A stretch of 64,000 nucleotides of DNA, taken from Actinomycetota bacterium. GTDB lineage: Bacteria; Actinomycetota; Humimicrobiia; Hakubellales; JAMDDV01. The notes under the pieces are model-generated. The model did no database searches. It was not told the origin of the DNA and worked only from the letters and a program-made list of their open reading frames with translations. The DNA lies in the NCBI GenBank assembly GCA_023488455.1, contig JAMDDV010000034.1, positions 1 through 64,000 of the forward strand. The letters are read 5' to 3'. A program made the position numbers and the translations under genes. Below are positions 57,420 to 64,000 of this stretch, one piece after another (within the stretch, counting starts at the first letter, position 1; the number at the start of each line of letters is the position of its first letter).

Positions 57420-57504
57420 TGGTGCGAGAGGGGGGATTTGAACCCCCACGGTTATCCCACTGGATCCTAAGTCCAGCGCGTCTGCCAGATTCCGCCACTC
57501 TCGC
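57420..57504 (-). tRNA. tRNA-Leu(TAG)
   Basis: An 85-nt class II tRNA with a long variable arm; acceptor GCGAGAG/CTCTCGC, anticodon stem CTGGA/TCCAG with loop CTTAGGA (anticodon TAG), encoded CCA. Its 5' end is one base from the CCA of tRNA-Lys. Confidence 0.95.
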
Positions 57505-57505
57505 C

Positions 57506-57581
57506 TGGTGGGTCGTACAGGCTTCGAACCTGTGACCCCCTGATTAAGAGTCAGGTGCTCTGCCTACTGAGCTAACGACCC
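57506..57581 (-). tRNA. tRNA-Lys(CTT)
   Basis: A 76-nt cloverleaf: acceptor GGGTCGT/ACGACCC, anticodon stem CCTGA/TCAGG with loop CTCTTAA (anticodon CTT), encoded CCA. Confidence 0.95.
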
Positions 57582-57653
57582 CGAAAGAATTCCTAATTAG
57601 CAGCAGAATTTTAACAAATATCCCTGAAAATGCAAAATCGATGACCAATTTGT

Positions 57654-57730
57654 TGGTGCGCCCGGAGGGATTTGAACCCCCGACCTGCGGATTCGAAGTC
57701 CGTCGCTCTATCCAGCTGAGCTACGAGCGC
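57654..57730 (-). tRNA. tRNA-Arg(TCG)
   Basis: A 77-nt cloverleaf: acceptor GCGCTCG/CGGGCGC with one G-U pair, anticodon loop CTTCGAA (anticodon TCG), T arm GGGGG/CCCTC, encoded CCA. The base pair at the bottom of the anticodon stem (A27-C43) looks mismatched. An unmodified TCG anticodon rather than ICG would read CGA/CGG. Confidence 0.93.
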
Positions 57731-57737
57731 AAATAAA

Positions 57738-57815
57738 TGGGGTGAGCGAAGAGATTCGAACCCTCGACCTCAGGAGCCACAATCCTGCGCTCTAACCAAC
57801 TGAGCTACGCTCACC
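57738..57815 (-). tRNA. tRNA-His(GTG)
   Basis: Acceptor GTGAGCG/CGCTCAC plus an encoded G-1 (57815) opposite C73, the identity element of tRNA-His; anticodon stem CAGGA/TCCTG with loop TTGTGGC (anticodon GTG); encoded CCA. Confidence 0.95.
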
Positions 57816-57861
57816 ACGAAACTTACTATAGTGATACTAGATATTGTAATATAGTAATATA

Positions 57862-57938
57862 TGGCGCGCCCGGAGGGAATCGAACCCCCGACCCTCGGAT
57901 TAGAAGTCCGATGCTCTGTCCTACTGAGCTACGAGCGC
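57862..57938 (-). tRNA. tRNA-Arg(TCT)
   Basis: A 77-nt cloverleaf: acceptor GCGCTCG/CGGGCGC, anticodon stem TCGGA/TCCGA with loop CTTCTAA (anticodon TCT), discriminator G, encoded CCA. It shares the acceptor and much of the body with tRNA-Arg(TCG), suggesting duplication. Confidence 0.95.
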
Positions 57939-57964
57939 AATACCTTTAAAGTAAAGGTATTATA
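57939..57964 (-). promoter_or_regulatory. Extended -10 and leader hairpin before tRNA-Arg(TCT)
   Basis: On the minus strand TGCTATAAT (-10 hexamer 57964-57959) is followed by a 10-bp perfect hairpin AATACCTTTA/TAAAGGTATT directly ahead of the tRNA 5' end. No good -35 is visible, fitting an extended -10 promoter. Confidence 0.45.
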
Positions 57965-58006
57965 GCATACACAACTTAAGCCTTTGATGCAGGGTGATCG
58001 ATAAAA

Positions 58007-58082
58007 TGGAGCGGGAAACGGGATTCGAACCCGCGACCCTCAACTTGGAAGGCTGATGCTCTACCAACTGAGCTATTCCCGC
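58007..58082 (-). tRNA. tRNA-Gly(TCC)
   Basis: A 76-nt cloverleaf: acceptor GCGGGAA/TTCCCGC, anticodon stem TCAGC/GTTGA with loop CTTCCAA (anticodon TCC), encoded CCA. Confidence 0.95.
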
Positions 58083-58094
58083 TCGCAGGCAAAT

Positions 58095-58100
58095 ATTATA
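58095..58100 (-). promoter_or_regulatory. Extended -10 of the tRNA-Gly promoter
   Basis: The minus strand has TGTTATAAT, 12 nt before the tRNA-Gly 5' end; no consensus -35 at 17 nt. Confidence 0.45.
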
Positions 58101-58127
58101 ACACTGCTAGTACGACAACACTTTTCA

Positions 58128-58781
58128 CTATTGACCATCGTTGAATTTATCATTTAGATATTTTTTGAACCAATCAGTAGCAAGCCGTGCCACCTCTTCA
58201 AGAGCTCCTTTTTCTTCAAAAAGATGAGTTGCACCTTTAACAATCTCTAGCTTCTTTATACAGTTTAATTTCATAAATGCTTGTTCGTTCAATTCTATTA
58301 CCCCAAGATCATTCCCTCCGACTATCAAGAGTGTTGGTGAAATTACTTTAACAAGAATATTATCTGCTACTAAATCAGGTCGTCCTCCGCGGGAGACAAC
58401 AGCTTTAATTTTTGATCCCAGCATTACTGAGGCCCTTAACGCAGCTGCTGTACCTGTGCTTGCTCCAAAAAAACCAATGGTTAAATCTTTCGTTTGTGGT
58501 TCTTGTTCCAACCATTGCACGATAGAAACAAGCCGATCAGTAAGTAAGTCAATATCAAAACGAATCTGATATACGGCATCTTCCTGTGCGGTTAATAAAT
58601 CAACAAGTAGGGTAGCAATTTCTGCATCTTGTAAAACTTTTGCAACGAAATTATTTCGCGGAGAAAATCTGCTGCTTCCACTACCATGAGCAAAAAGCAC
58701 AATACCCTTTGCTTTGCTTGGAATTGTAATCTTGCCCTCAAGTGTTATTTCACCAATCTGTATACGTAGAACATTTTCCAT
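58128..58781 (-). CDS. Alpha/beta hydrolase family protein
   Basis: A cytoplasmic hydrolase of 217 residues. The nucleophile elbow is GASTG (FFGASTGTAAALRAS, about residue 107), the acid is Asp in GGNDLG and the base His in GATHLFEE; the N-terminal FAHGSGSSRFSPRN supplies the oxyanion hole. It resembles dienelactone-hydrolase-like proteins often fused or linked to phosphoribosyltransferases; the substrate is unknown. ATG start without a Shine-Dalgarno; two TATAAT-like boxes lie just upstream, so the mRNA may be almost leaderless. AT-rich relative to neighbouring operons. Confidence 0.88.
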   Translation of the reverse strand: MENVLRIQIGEITLEGKITIPSKAKGIVLFAHGSGSSRFSPRNNFVAKVLQDAEIATLLVDLLTAQEDAVYQIRFDIDLLTDRLVSIVQWLEQEPQTKDLTIGFFGASTGTAAALRASVMLGSKIKAVVSRGGRPDLVADNILVKVISPTLLIVGGNDLGVIELNEQAFMKLNCIKKLEIVKGATHLFEEKGALEEVARLATDWFKKYLNDKFNDGQ

Positions 58782-58860
58782 AATTATAAAAAATATTATA
58801 TCAATTAAATAACAATTGGTATAAAGGGTGAAAATTTATGATAATCATTGGGGTTGTTCT

Positions 58861-60264
58861 TCATATACAGCAACTTATTTTTGAGATATCTTTCGTAAAT
58901 GAGAGTGCGACAATCTTTATAGCCTCTGAAAACGTTGGGAACATCGGAAGCGAATTCGTCACATCGTCAATGGTGTTTTTATTTTTGATAAGTATCATTG
59001 CCTCTGCAATAAGTTCCCCTGAATGGGGCGCAAGAATATGAACACCTGTGATCTGTTTCGTTTGCGGATGAATCGCCATTTTGATAAGCCCATCCGTTTG
59101 GCGCATGATGATAGCTCTTGGCATATCAGTAAATGAAACAGTGCGACAGGCGCAAACGCCCATTTTCTTCATTTGCTCCTCTTCGGTAAGCCCAACACCA
59201 GCAAGTTGCGGGTCGGTGAAAATCGTATATGGAACGGAATTGTAATCTATGCTCTTTTTAGAGCCATTTAAAGCGTTCTCCGCAGCAAGTGTTCCTTCAT
59301 GCCCAGCCGTCGGCTCAAGACGGAGCGGGAGACTGACTATGTCTCCAATCGCGAAAATATGTGACTGTGATGTTTGATAAAATTGATTAACTTTGATCGC
59401 TTGTTTTTCATTTATCTCAACATATGCCCTATCAAGCCCCAACCCCTGGGTGTTTGGTGTCTTTCCTGTTGCCAGAAGTATCTCGTCTCCAGCAACTTCT
59501 TCTTGTTTGTTATTGATAATGTAGGATAGAATTTTTTTATCGTCTTCTTTGCGGGCGCTTTTTACCTCAACATTAGTTCTTATAGTAATGCCTTCTCTTG
59601 TTAGTATCTCACCGAGCCTATCGGTTAATTCTTTTTCCGCTGAGGGGAAAATAGAGGATCCTCCTTCTAAAATTGTCACTTTTGTTCCAAAGCGTGCGTA
59701 CATTTGAGAAAACTCTAATCCTAAAGGCCCTGCACCCACGACAATAAGCTCCTTCGGTTGTTCCTTAAGTTTTAATGCTTCAATATGAGTAATAAATCCA
59801 ACCTCTGCAATATTCTTTATTGGAGGAATGGTAGCAGTAGAACCGGCAGCAATAATAAATTTCTCAGCTGAAAATTTCTGATCATTGACTTCTATCTCAT
59901 TTGGCGAGAGAAAATGTACATTGCCCTCAATAAAAGTTACATATTTCAAGTGATCCAAAACTTTTTCGTACTTTTCCTGACGGAGGCGTTCCACAAGCGC
60001 AAGCTCATCTTGAATAACCTTTTGGAAATCGAAATCTTTTATTTCAAGATCAATACCAGGAATGCCGTGATTTTTTGATCTATACAAAACCTCGCCAGCA
60101 TAAATGAGGGCCTTAGAAGGAACGCAACCAACATTTACGCAAGTGCCGCCAAGCGGGAGCCCGGAACCTACCATTGCAGTCCTTGCTTTTAGTTCATTGG
60201 CGCGAATTGCAGCTGCAAAAGCACCTGCGCCGTTACCGATTATAACAAGATCAAATTTCTCCAT
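58861..60264 (-). CDS. merA: Mercuric reductase-like flavoprotein (core MerA, no HMA domain)
   Basis: A pyridine-nucleotide disulfide oxidoreductase of 467 residues. FAD-binding GNGAGAFAAAIRA at the N-terminus, redox pair C42 and C47 (GGTCVNVGCVPSKA), NADPH-binding GAGPLGLEFSQMY and a C-terminal dimerisation domain. The tail ends ISCCI: the adjacent C465-C466 match the Hg(II)-binding cysteine pair that marks MerA and is absent from lipoamide dehydrogenase. There is no N-terminal heavy-metal-associated domain and no merR, merT or merP nearby. It lies in an AT-rich islet between tRNA genes. Function as Hg(II) reductase is likely but inferred. Confidence 0.87.
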   Translation of the reverse strand: MEKFDLVIIGNGAGAFAAAIRANELKARTAMVGSGLPLGGTCVNVGCVPSKALIYAGEVLYRSKNHGIPGIDLEIKDFDFQKVIQDELALVERLRQEKYEKVLDHLKYVTFIEGNVHFLSPNEIEVNDQKFSAEKFIIAAGSTATIPPIKNIAEVGFITHIEALKLKEQPKELIVVGAGPLGLEFSQMYARFGTKVTILEGGSSIFPSAEKELTDRLGEILTREGITIRTNVEVKSARKEDDKKILSYIINNKQEEVAGDEILLATGKTPNTQGLGLDRAYVEINEKQAIKVNQFYQTSQSHIFAIGDIVSLPLRLEPTAGHEGTLAAENALNGSKKSIDYNSVPYTIFTDPQLAGVGLTEEEQMKKMGVCACRTVSFTDMPRAIIMRQTDGLIKMAIHPQTKQITGVHILAPHSGELIAEAMILIKNKNTIDDVTNSLPMFPTFSEAIKIVALSFTKDISKISCCI

Positions 60265-60290
60265 AGTATTAGATATGATAACAAATTACT

Positions 60291-60848
60291 TCATTTTTTA
60301 GTTCTTATCCTCAACCCGGGAATAAACATAGGGGTTCTCTTTTTATACTCAAGATATTCTTTGCCAAGACGCTTTTCGAGTTCCGGTTCTTCAACTGCTT
60401 TTAGCTCCATTACAGTAAATAGAATAAAAAGCGGTGTAAATATAAAAACAAAAGAAAATAAATTAAATAAAATGCCGAGTTCAAACATTAGAATAAATAC
60501 ACCGGTAAGCATGGGATTTCTAACATATGCATAAGGACCAGTGGTAACTATCTTAGGTGGCGGGTTAAAAGGTACTGGTGTTCCCTTTGCTTTGAAAAAA
60601 GTCAAAACTGACCACAGTATTAAAAATATTCCCATAACAATAATTAGCCAGGCCAGAACGATACTCCATATTCCGGAAAAAAGATTGGGGAATCTTAAGA
60701 ATTTATCCAGCATAATAGAAATAATGACAAACACCGTTATAACAGCAATAAAAAAGACGAAGCCTAAGGGAGTGAGTAAATTTCGTACTTTACGAGTACC
60801 TGTTGCTGCTCTATAGAAAATATCAATTATTCTTTTACGTAAGCTCAT
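60291..60848 (-). CDS. Isoprenylcysteine carboxyl methyltransferase (ICMT/PEMT)-like membrane protein
   Basis: A 185-residue membrane protein with about four or five helices. The SAM-binding signature of the ICMT/PEMT superfamily is present: VTTGPYAYVRNPMLTGVF (about 108-125) and EEPELEKRLGKEYLEYKKRTPMFIP near the end. The methyl acceptor is unknown. ATG start; it begins the AT-rich three-gene islet 30 nt after tRNA-Pro and lies 26 nt upstream of the MerA-like gene, so the two are probably one operon. Confidence 0.87.
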   Translation of the reverse strand: MSLRKRIIDIFYRAATGTRKVRNLLTPLGFVFFIAVITVFVIISIMLDKFLRFPNLFSGIWSIVLAWLIIVMGIFLILWSVLTFFKAKGTPVPFNPPPKIVTTGPYAYVRNPMLTGVFILMFELGILFNLFSFVFIFTPLFILFTVMELKAVEEPELEKRLGKEYLEYKKRTPMFIPGLRIRTKK

Positions 60849-60876
60849 GATTTTTATAACCAGGCAATATGTCTGA

Positions 60877-60957
<81 letters not shown>

Positions 60958-60975
60958 AAATCGCAATATAGAATA

Positions 60976-61563
60976 TTACAGTCTGGAGATCTTGTAAACC
61001 AGCCGCACAGATTTCGCGCGATGGCTGATCTCGTTCTTCTGTGCAAGTGATAACTCTGCCATTGAGCGATCAAAACCCAAAGGTATGAATATCGGGTCGT
61101 ACCCGAAACCGTCCTCCCCTGAAGGGTTATAAGATATCCTCCCACTACAGATGCCCGTCGCAATGCAGATCTTATTACCAGGAAAGGCCAGACATGCCAC
61201 CGCTTTAAACTTCGCAGTCCTCCTATCTTCCGGACAGTTTTTCATCTCCAGCAGCAACTTTTCGATATTCTGCTGACTGTTTGCATTCTCCCCAGCATAA
61301 CGGGATGAAATCGGCCCAGGTCTCCCTTCAAGAAAATCAACCTCAAGGCCAGAATCATCAGCGAGCGCAGGTAAATTGAAGTAGTTACTGATGGTTTTCG
61401 CCTTCATCAGTGCATTTTCAGCATAGGAACTGTCAACCTCAGGAAGCTGGGGCCAATCCGAAAATTTTTTATAAGTTACGACCTTGATCCCAAAGGGTTT
61501 AAGGATTGCAGTTATTTCACGAATCTTACCGTCGTTCTTGCTGGCTATTATCAGTCTGCTCAC
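60976..61563 (-). CDS. rdgB: dITP/XTP pyrophosphatase (non-canonical purine NTPase)
   Basis: Removes ITP, dITP and XTP from nucleotide pools. 195 residues with IIASKNDGKIREI at the N-terminus, ALADDSGLEVDFLEGRPGPISSRYAG and GFGYDPIFIPLGF. GTG start overlapping the rph stop. Confidence 0.96.
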   Translation of the reverse strand: MSRLIIASKNDGKIREITAILKPFGIKVVTYKKFSDWPQLPEVDSSYAENALMKAKTISNYFNLPALADDSGLEVDFLEGRPGPISSRYAGENANSQQNIEKLLLEMKNCPEDRRTAKFKAVACLAFPGNKICIATGICSGRISYNPSGEDGFGYDPIFIPLGFDRSMAELSLAQKNEISHRAKSVRLVYKISRL

Positions 61564-62306
61564 TATTTCTTAACTAAGTCTTCTCCAATGGTCTTCATCT
61601 GTAATTCAATTAGCTTCTTTATGCCGCTCTGCCCCAGAGAAACCATCGCATCCATCTCTTCCTTGCTGAAAAGTCCTGCTTCACCCGTACCCTGGATTTC
61701 TATGAGTTTTGAGCTGCCCGTCATAACTATGTTCATATCGACCTGGGCGATCTTATCTTCTTCAAAACATAAATCAAGCAAAAGCTCATCGTCAACCTTG
61801 CCCACACTTACCGCCGCAACGTAGTCATTTATGGGAAAAGCTGCGATTTTCCTTCCAGTCAGGAGCTTCGAAAGACAATCGTGCAGTGCTATAAAAGCGC
61901 CAGTGATCGAAGCAGTACGCGTGCCACCATCAGCTTGAATGACATCACAGTCTATCCATATCGTAAAACCATCAAGTGCCTCCAGATCGACTACTGCTCG
62001 AAGAGACCTACCCACCAACCGTTGGATCTCCTGCGACCTCCCGTTAATCTGTCCCTTTACCGAATCCCTTATGATCCTGGTCTGCGTCGCACGGGGTATC
62101 AAAGAATACTCAGCGGTGATCCATCCTCCATGTCCCTGCTCCTTTATGAACGGCGGCACCTTATTCTCCATACTTGCTGTGCAAATGACGCGCGTATTCC
62201 CTGCTTCAAATAGCACCGAGCCCTCAGCGTAGGTAATGAAATTTCGCGTTATTTTCACGCTCCGCAGCTCATCATATTTGCGTCCGTCAGGTCTCTTAAA
62301 CACCAA
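61563..62306 (-). CDS. rph: Ribonuclease PH
   Basis: Phosphorolytic 3'-5' exoribonuclease that trims tRNA precursors. 247 residues with [32 protein letters not shown] and [18 protein letters not shown]. Start TTG (or GTG one codon later) behind GGGGGAG, overlapping the end of murI by 11 nt. All tRNAs in this window encode CCA, so trimming must stop at that point. Confidence 0.97.
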   Translation of the reverse strand: MVFKRPDGRKYDELRSVKITRNFITYAEGSVLFEAGNTRVICTASMENKVPPFIKEQGHGGWITAEYSLIPRATQTRIIRDSVKGQINGRSQEIQRLVGRSLRAVVDLEALDGFTIWIDCDVIQADGGTRTASITGAFIALHDCLSKLLTGRKIAAFPINDYVAAVSVGKVDDELLLDLCFEEDKIAQVDMNIVMTGSSKLIEIQGTGEAGLFSKEEMDAMVSLGQSGIKKLIELQMKTIGEDLVKK

Positions 62307-63117
62307 TGCTCCCCCTGCTGCTAAGGTTGACTATTTCAATATCCGTTATCTGTTTCCCCAGAAATATGCTTCCTACCTTCTGAAAGCTTTTCATCCCACC
62401 GGTGGAAAGAAATCTAATATTAGATGACAGGATACCATCTTGCAGCATATCCTTCGAGATTAAATATTCCTTCACAGCCCTTGCTGTCTCCCTTGCAGAA
62501 CTTATCACAGTGATATCACCGTTGATTATCTTCTTTATCTCCTCTTCTATCAACGGATAATGAGTACAGCCAAGTATCAGCGTATCGATGTCTTGTGCAA
62601 TAAGCGACTCAAGATATTCCATAAGCTGCGAGTCCAGTACTTTTCCATTTAATACTCCGTCCTCGATCAGCTCAACCAGCTTTGGACAGGCCTGCGTGAA
62701 AACCCTACAGTTATGATTCAGGTTCTTTATCGCATGTTCATACATACCACTCTGCGCAGTAGCTATAGTTGAGATAACCCCTATCCTGCCCCTTCGACTC
62801 CTGCTGCACGCCGCCTGTGCACCCGGCGATATCACACCGAGTATCGGGACATCGTATTTACCCTTGATGCTCTCAAGCCCAGCAGCCGTGGCGGTATTAC
62901 ATGCGATTACGATCAACTTGACATTCAGGTGGTAAAGAAAGTCAACTATCTCATGCACAAAGCCCCTAACATCGCGCAAGCTCTTTGGACCATATGGAAA
63001 CCTTGCCACATCACCTAAATAGATGAGATCTTCATGGGGAAGTATTTTATTAATCTCTTTTAATACGGAAAGACCGCCCACTCCTGAGTCAAAAATTCCA
63101 ACAGCTCTATTATCCAT
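62296..63117 (-). CDS. murI: Glutamate racemase
   Basis: Makes D-glutamate for peptidoglycan. 273 residues; the two catalytic cysteines are C73 ([11 protein letters not shown]) and C184 (LGCTHYPLI), and [11 protein letters not shown] opens the protein. ATG start behind AAGGAA. It begins only 21 nt after the ssrA terminator T-run. Confidence 0.97.
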   Translation of the reverse strand: MDNRAVGIFDSGVGGLSVLKEINKILPHEDLIYLGDVARFPYGPKSLRDVRGFVHEIVDFLYHLNVKLIVIACNTATAAGLESIKGKYDVPILGVISPGAQAACSRSRRGRIGVISTIATAQSGMYEHAIKNLNHNCRVFTQACPKLVELIEDGVLNGKVLDSQLMEYLESLIAQDIDTLILGCTHYPLIEEEIKKIINGDITVISSARETARAVKEYLISKDMLQDGILSSNIRFLSTGGMKSFQKVGSIFLGKQITDIEIVNLSSRGSIGV

Positions 63118-63133
63118 TGACGATTCCTTCCAT

Positions 63134-63169
63134 AATTAAAAAAGCTCTGAAACTGGCAAGTTTCAGAAC
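63134..63169 (-). terminator. Intrinsic terminator of ssrA
   Basis: GTTCTGAAACT pairs with AGTTTCAGAGC (11 bp, one G-U, 4-nt loop, 63144-63169), followed on the minus strand by TTTTTTAATT. It sits 20 nt after the tmRNA CCA end. Confidence 0.88.
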
Positions 63170-63189
63170 TTGTACCCGCTCAAAAAATA

Positions 63190-63534
63190 TGGTGGAGGCG
63201 GCGGGAATCGAACCCGCGTCCGAAAACGTCCATTTAGAAACCTGCTACAAGCTTTTCTCACATTTAAATTCGCCCCAGGGTTGCCTGTGAGAGGGCTCTC
63301 AGAGCTATCCTGTTTTAATCTTCCCTTATGTCCAAACAGGCCAGAACTTTCGGTAATCCGCTAAACGGCGCCTAAGTGGAGCCGCGGAACTCTCCAATTA
63401 GACGTAGTCGCTTAAATTAAGCGGCTAGTGCGAGCTTTTCGTTCGCGTTTATCTTTTTCCAATTTTTTACGAGGAATTGGGCCTCGGCTTGCAGTCTCTA
63501 ACCAAACCGATTCCGTCGAAACCTCATCGCCCCC
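63190..63534 (-). ncRNA. ssrA: Transfer-messenger RNA (tmRNA)
   Basis: A 345-nt one-piece tmRNA. The tRNA-like domain pairs GGGGGCG with CGCCTCC, has the T arm GCGGG/CCCGC with TTCGATT and ends in encoded CCA; the Ala-identity G3-U pair is present. The conserved 5' GATGAGGTTTCGAC block is followed by the reading frame at 63446-63417, resuming at GCG and encoding ANEKLALAA then TAA, the ClpXP degradation signal. The first 11 nt of the tmRNA overlap the last codons and stop of smpB. Confidence 0.97.
63417..63446 (-). other. tmRNA tag-peptide reading frame
   Basis: Codons GCG AAC GAA AAG CTC GCA CTA GCC GCT TAA encode ANEKLALAA, to be preceded by the Ala charged on tmRNA. The LALAA end is the standard ClpX recognition signal. 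The upstream GATAAAC fits the usual -TAAAC- context before the resume codon. Confidence 0.93.
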
Positions 63535-63997
63535 GAGTCTCTCTGGCTCGAAAAGCTTTCTCAATTTCGCGCTGGGCGGTTTCTCTGGCTAAAGTGTCCC
63601 TCTTATCGTATTCTTTCTTACCTTTTGCGAGGGCAATTTCAATCTTTGCTTTGCCACCTATAAAGTATATAGAGAGGGGCACAAGTGTCAAGCCCTTCTC
63701 CTTCACTTTTCCAATCAGCCTTGAAATCTCCTTTTTATGCAGAAGCAGCTTTCTGTCCCTTAAAGGTTCATGATTATTAATATTACCTGCAGGGTACGGG
63801 CTTATATGTGCACCAACTAGAAATAACTCCCCCCTCCTGAACTCAGCATAGCTATCCTTCAGGTTTGCCCTGTGATCGCGAAGTGATTTCACCTCAGTAC
63901 CCAGCAGAGCAATACCTGCCTCCATGCTCTCGAGTATGAAGTAGTCATGCAGCGCCTTTTTATTTCTTGTTACGAATATCTTTTCTCTCGAACTCAT
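63524..63997 (-). CDS. smpB: SsrA-binding protein SmpB
   Basis: Partner of tmRNA in trans-translation, 157 residues. Oligonucleotide-binding fold with VTRNKKALHDYFI, ALLGTEVKSLRDHRANLKDSYAEF and NNHEPLRDRKLLLHKKEI; the C-terminal tail KKEYDKRDTLARETAQRE inserts in the mRNA channel. ATG start three bases from the window edge. Its TGA lies inside the 5' end of ssrA. Confidence 0.97.
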   Translation of the reverse strand: MSSREKIFVTRNKKALHDYFILESMEAGIALLGTEVKSLRDHRANLKDSYAEFRRGELFLVGAHISPYPAGNINNHEPLRDRKLLLHKKEISRLIGKVKEKGLTLVPLSIYFIGGKAKIEIALAKGKKEYDKRDTLARETAQREIEKAFRARETRGR

Positions 63998-64000
63998 TAG

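Noticed and set aside
57816..57861. AT-rich palindromes between tRNA-His and tRNA-Arg(TCT) as a regulatory site
   Set aside because: Short ACTATAGT-type palindromes are expected by chance in such AT-rich spacer and show no promoter spacing.

Overview
The window is a stretch of bacterial chromosome made almost entirely of housekeeping genes: 53 of 55 protein genes and all RNA genes lie on the minus strand, and only a CDGSH iron-sulfur protein gene and rpsT run on the plus strand. Gene order (smpB-ssrA-murI-rph-rdgB; tig-clpP-clpX; valS-folC-ndk-mreBCD-mrdA-rodA; a radical SAM pair with rng-rplU-rpmA-obgE-proBA-nadD-rsfS; comEA-comEC-holA; murJ-lepA-hemW-hrcA-dnaJ-rsmE-mtaB; phoH-pgpH-ybeY-dgkA-cdd-recO-glyQS-ppdK-dgt-dnaG-rpoD) is that of Gram-positive-related bacteria. 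The ClpX zinc-finger segment looks actinobacterial by eye, and the split glyQ/glyS glycyl-tRNA synthetase, ppdK and the radical SAM/DUF2344 pair fit a deep, probably anaerobic, actinobacterial or Firmicutes-like lineage. I cannot place it more precisely.

Region by region on the minus strand, from the right: smpB and ssrA (trans-translation) overlap, followed by a terminator, murI, rph, rdgB and tRNA-Pro. An AT-rich islet of three genes (58.1-60.8 kb: ICMT-like methyltransferase, core mercuric reductase, alpha/beta hydrolase) sits between tRNA-Pro and a six-tRNA cluster (Gly, Arg, His, Arg, Lys, Leu). The cluster runs into tig-clpP-clpX (protein folding and degradation), which ends in a clear terminator. 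Then come valS-folC, ndk and the cell-shape/elongasome block mreB-mreC-mreD-mrdA-rodA; the RNase G and ribosomal protein L21/L27/ObgE block; proline synthesis, NAD synthesis and rsfS; tRNA-Ala and leuS; and competence and replication genes. rpsT alone is divergent. The rest holds lipid II flippase, LepA, heat-shock control, RNA modification, phosphate/lipid/ribosome maturation genes, glycyl-tRNA synthetase, pyruvate phosphate dikinase, primase and the main sigma factor. The left end holds tRNA-Asn and an AT-rich islet with two accessory genes.

Points that stand out: (1) the tRNA-Asn(GTT) gene is interrupted in its anticodon loop by a 245-nt group I intron with recognisable P, Q, R and S elements; (2) two genes, mtaB and rplU, have no ATG/GTG/TTG that can start the conserved protein, and instead show AUA and AUU codons placed correctly behind Shine-Dalgarno sequences and directly after an in-frame stop; (3) TTG starts are very common; (4) structural RNAs abut or overlap protein genes (smpB/ssrA, rsfS/tRNA-Ala) and terminators lie immediately before leuS and murI; (5) a CIRCE operator precedes hrcA. 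I found no CRISPR array, phage module, insertion sequence or rRNA.
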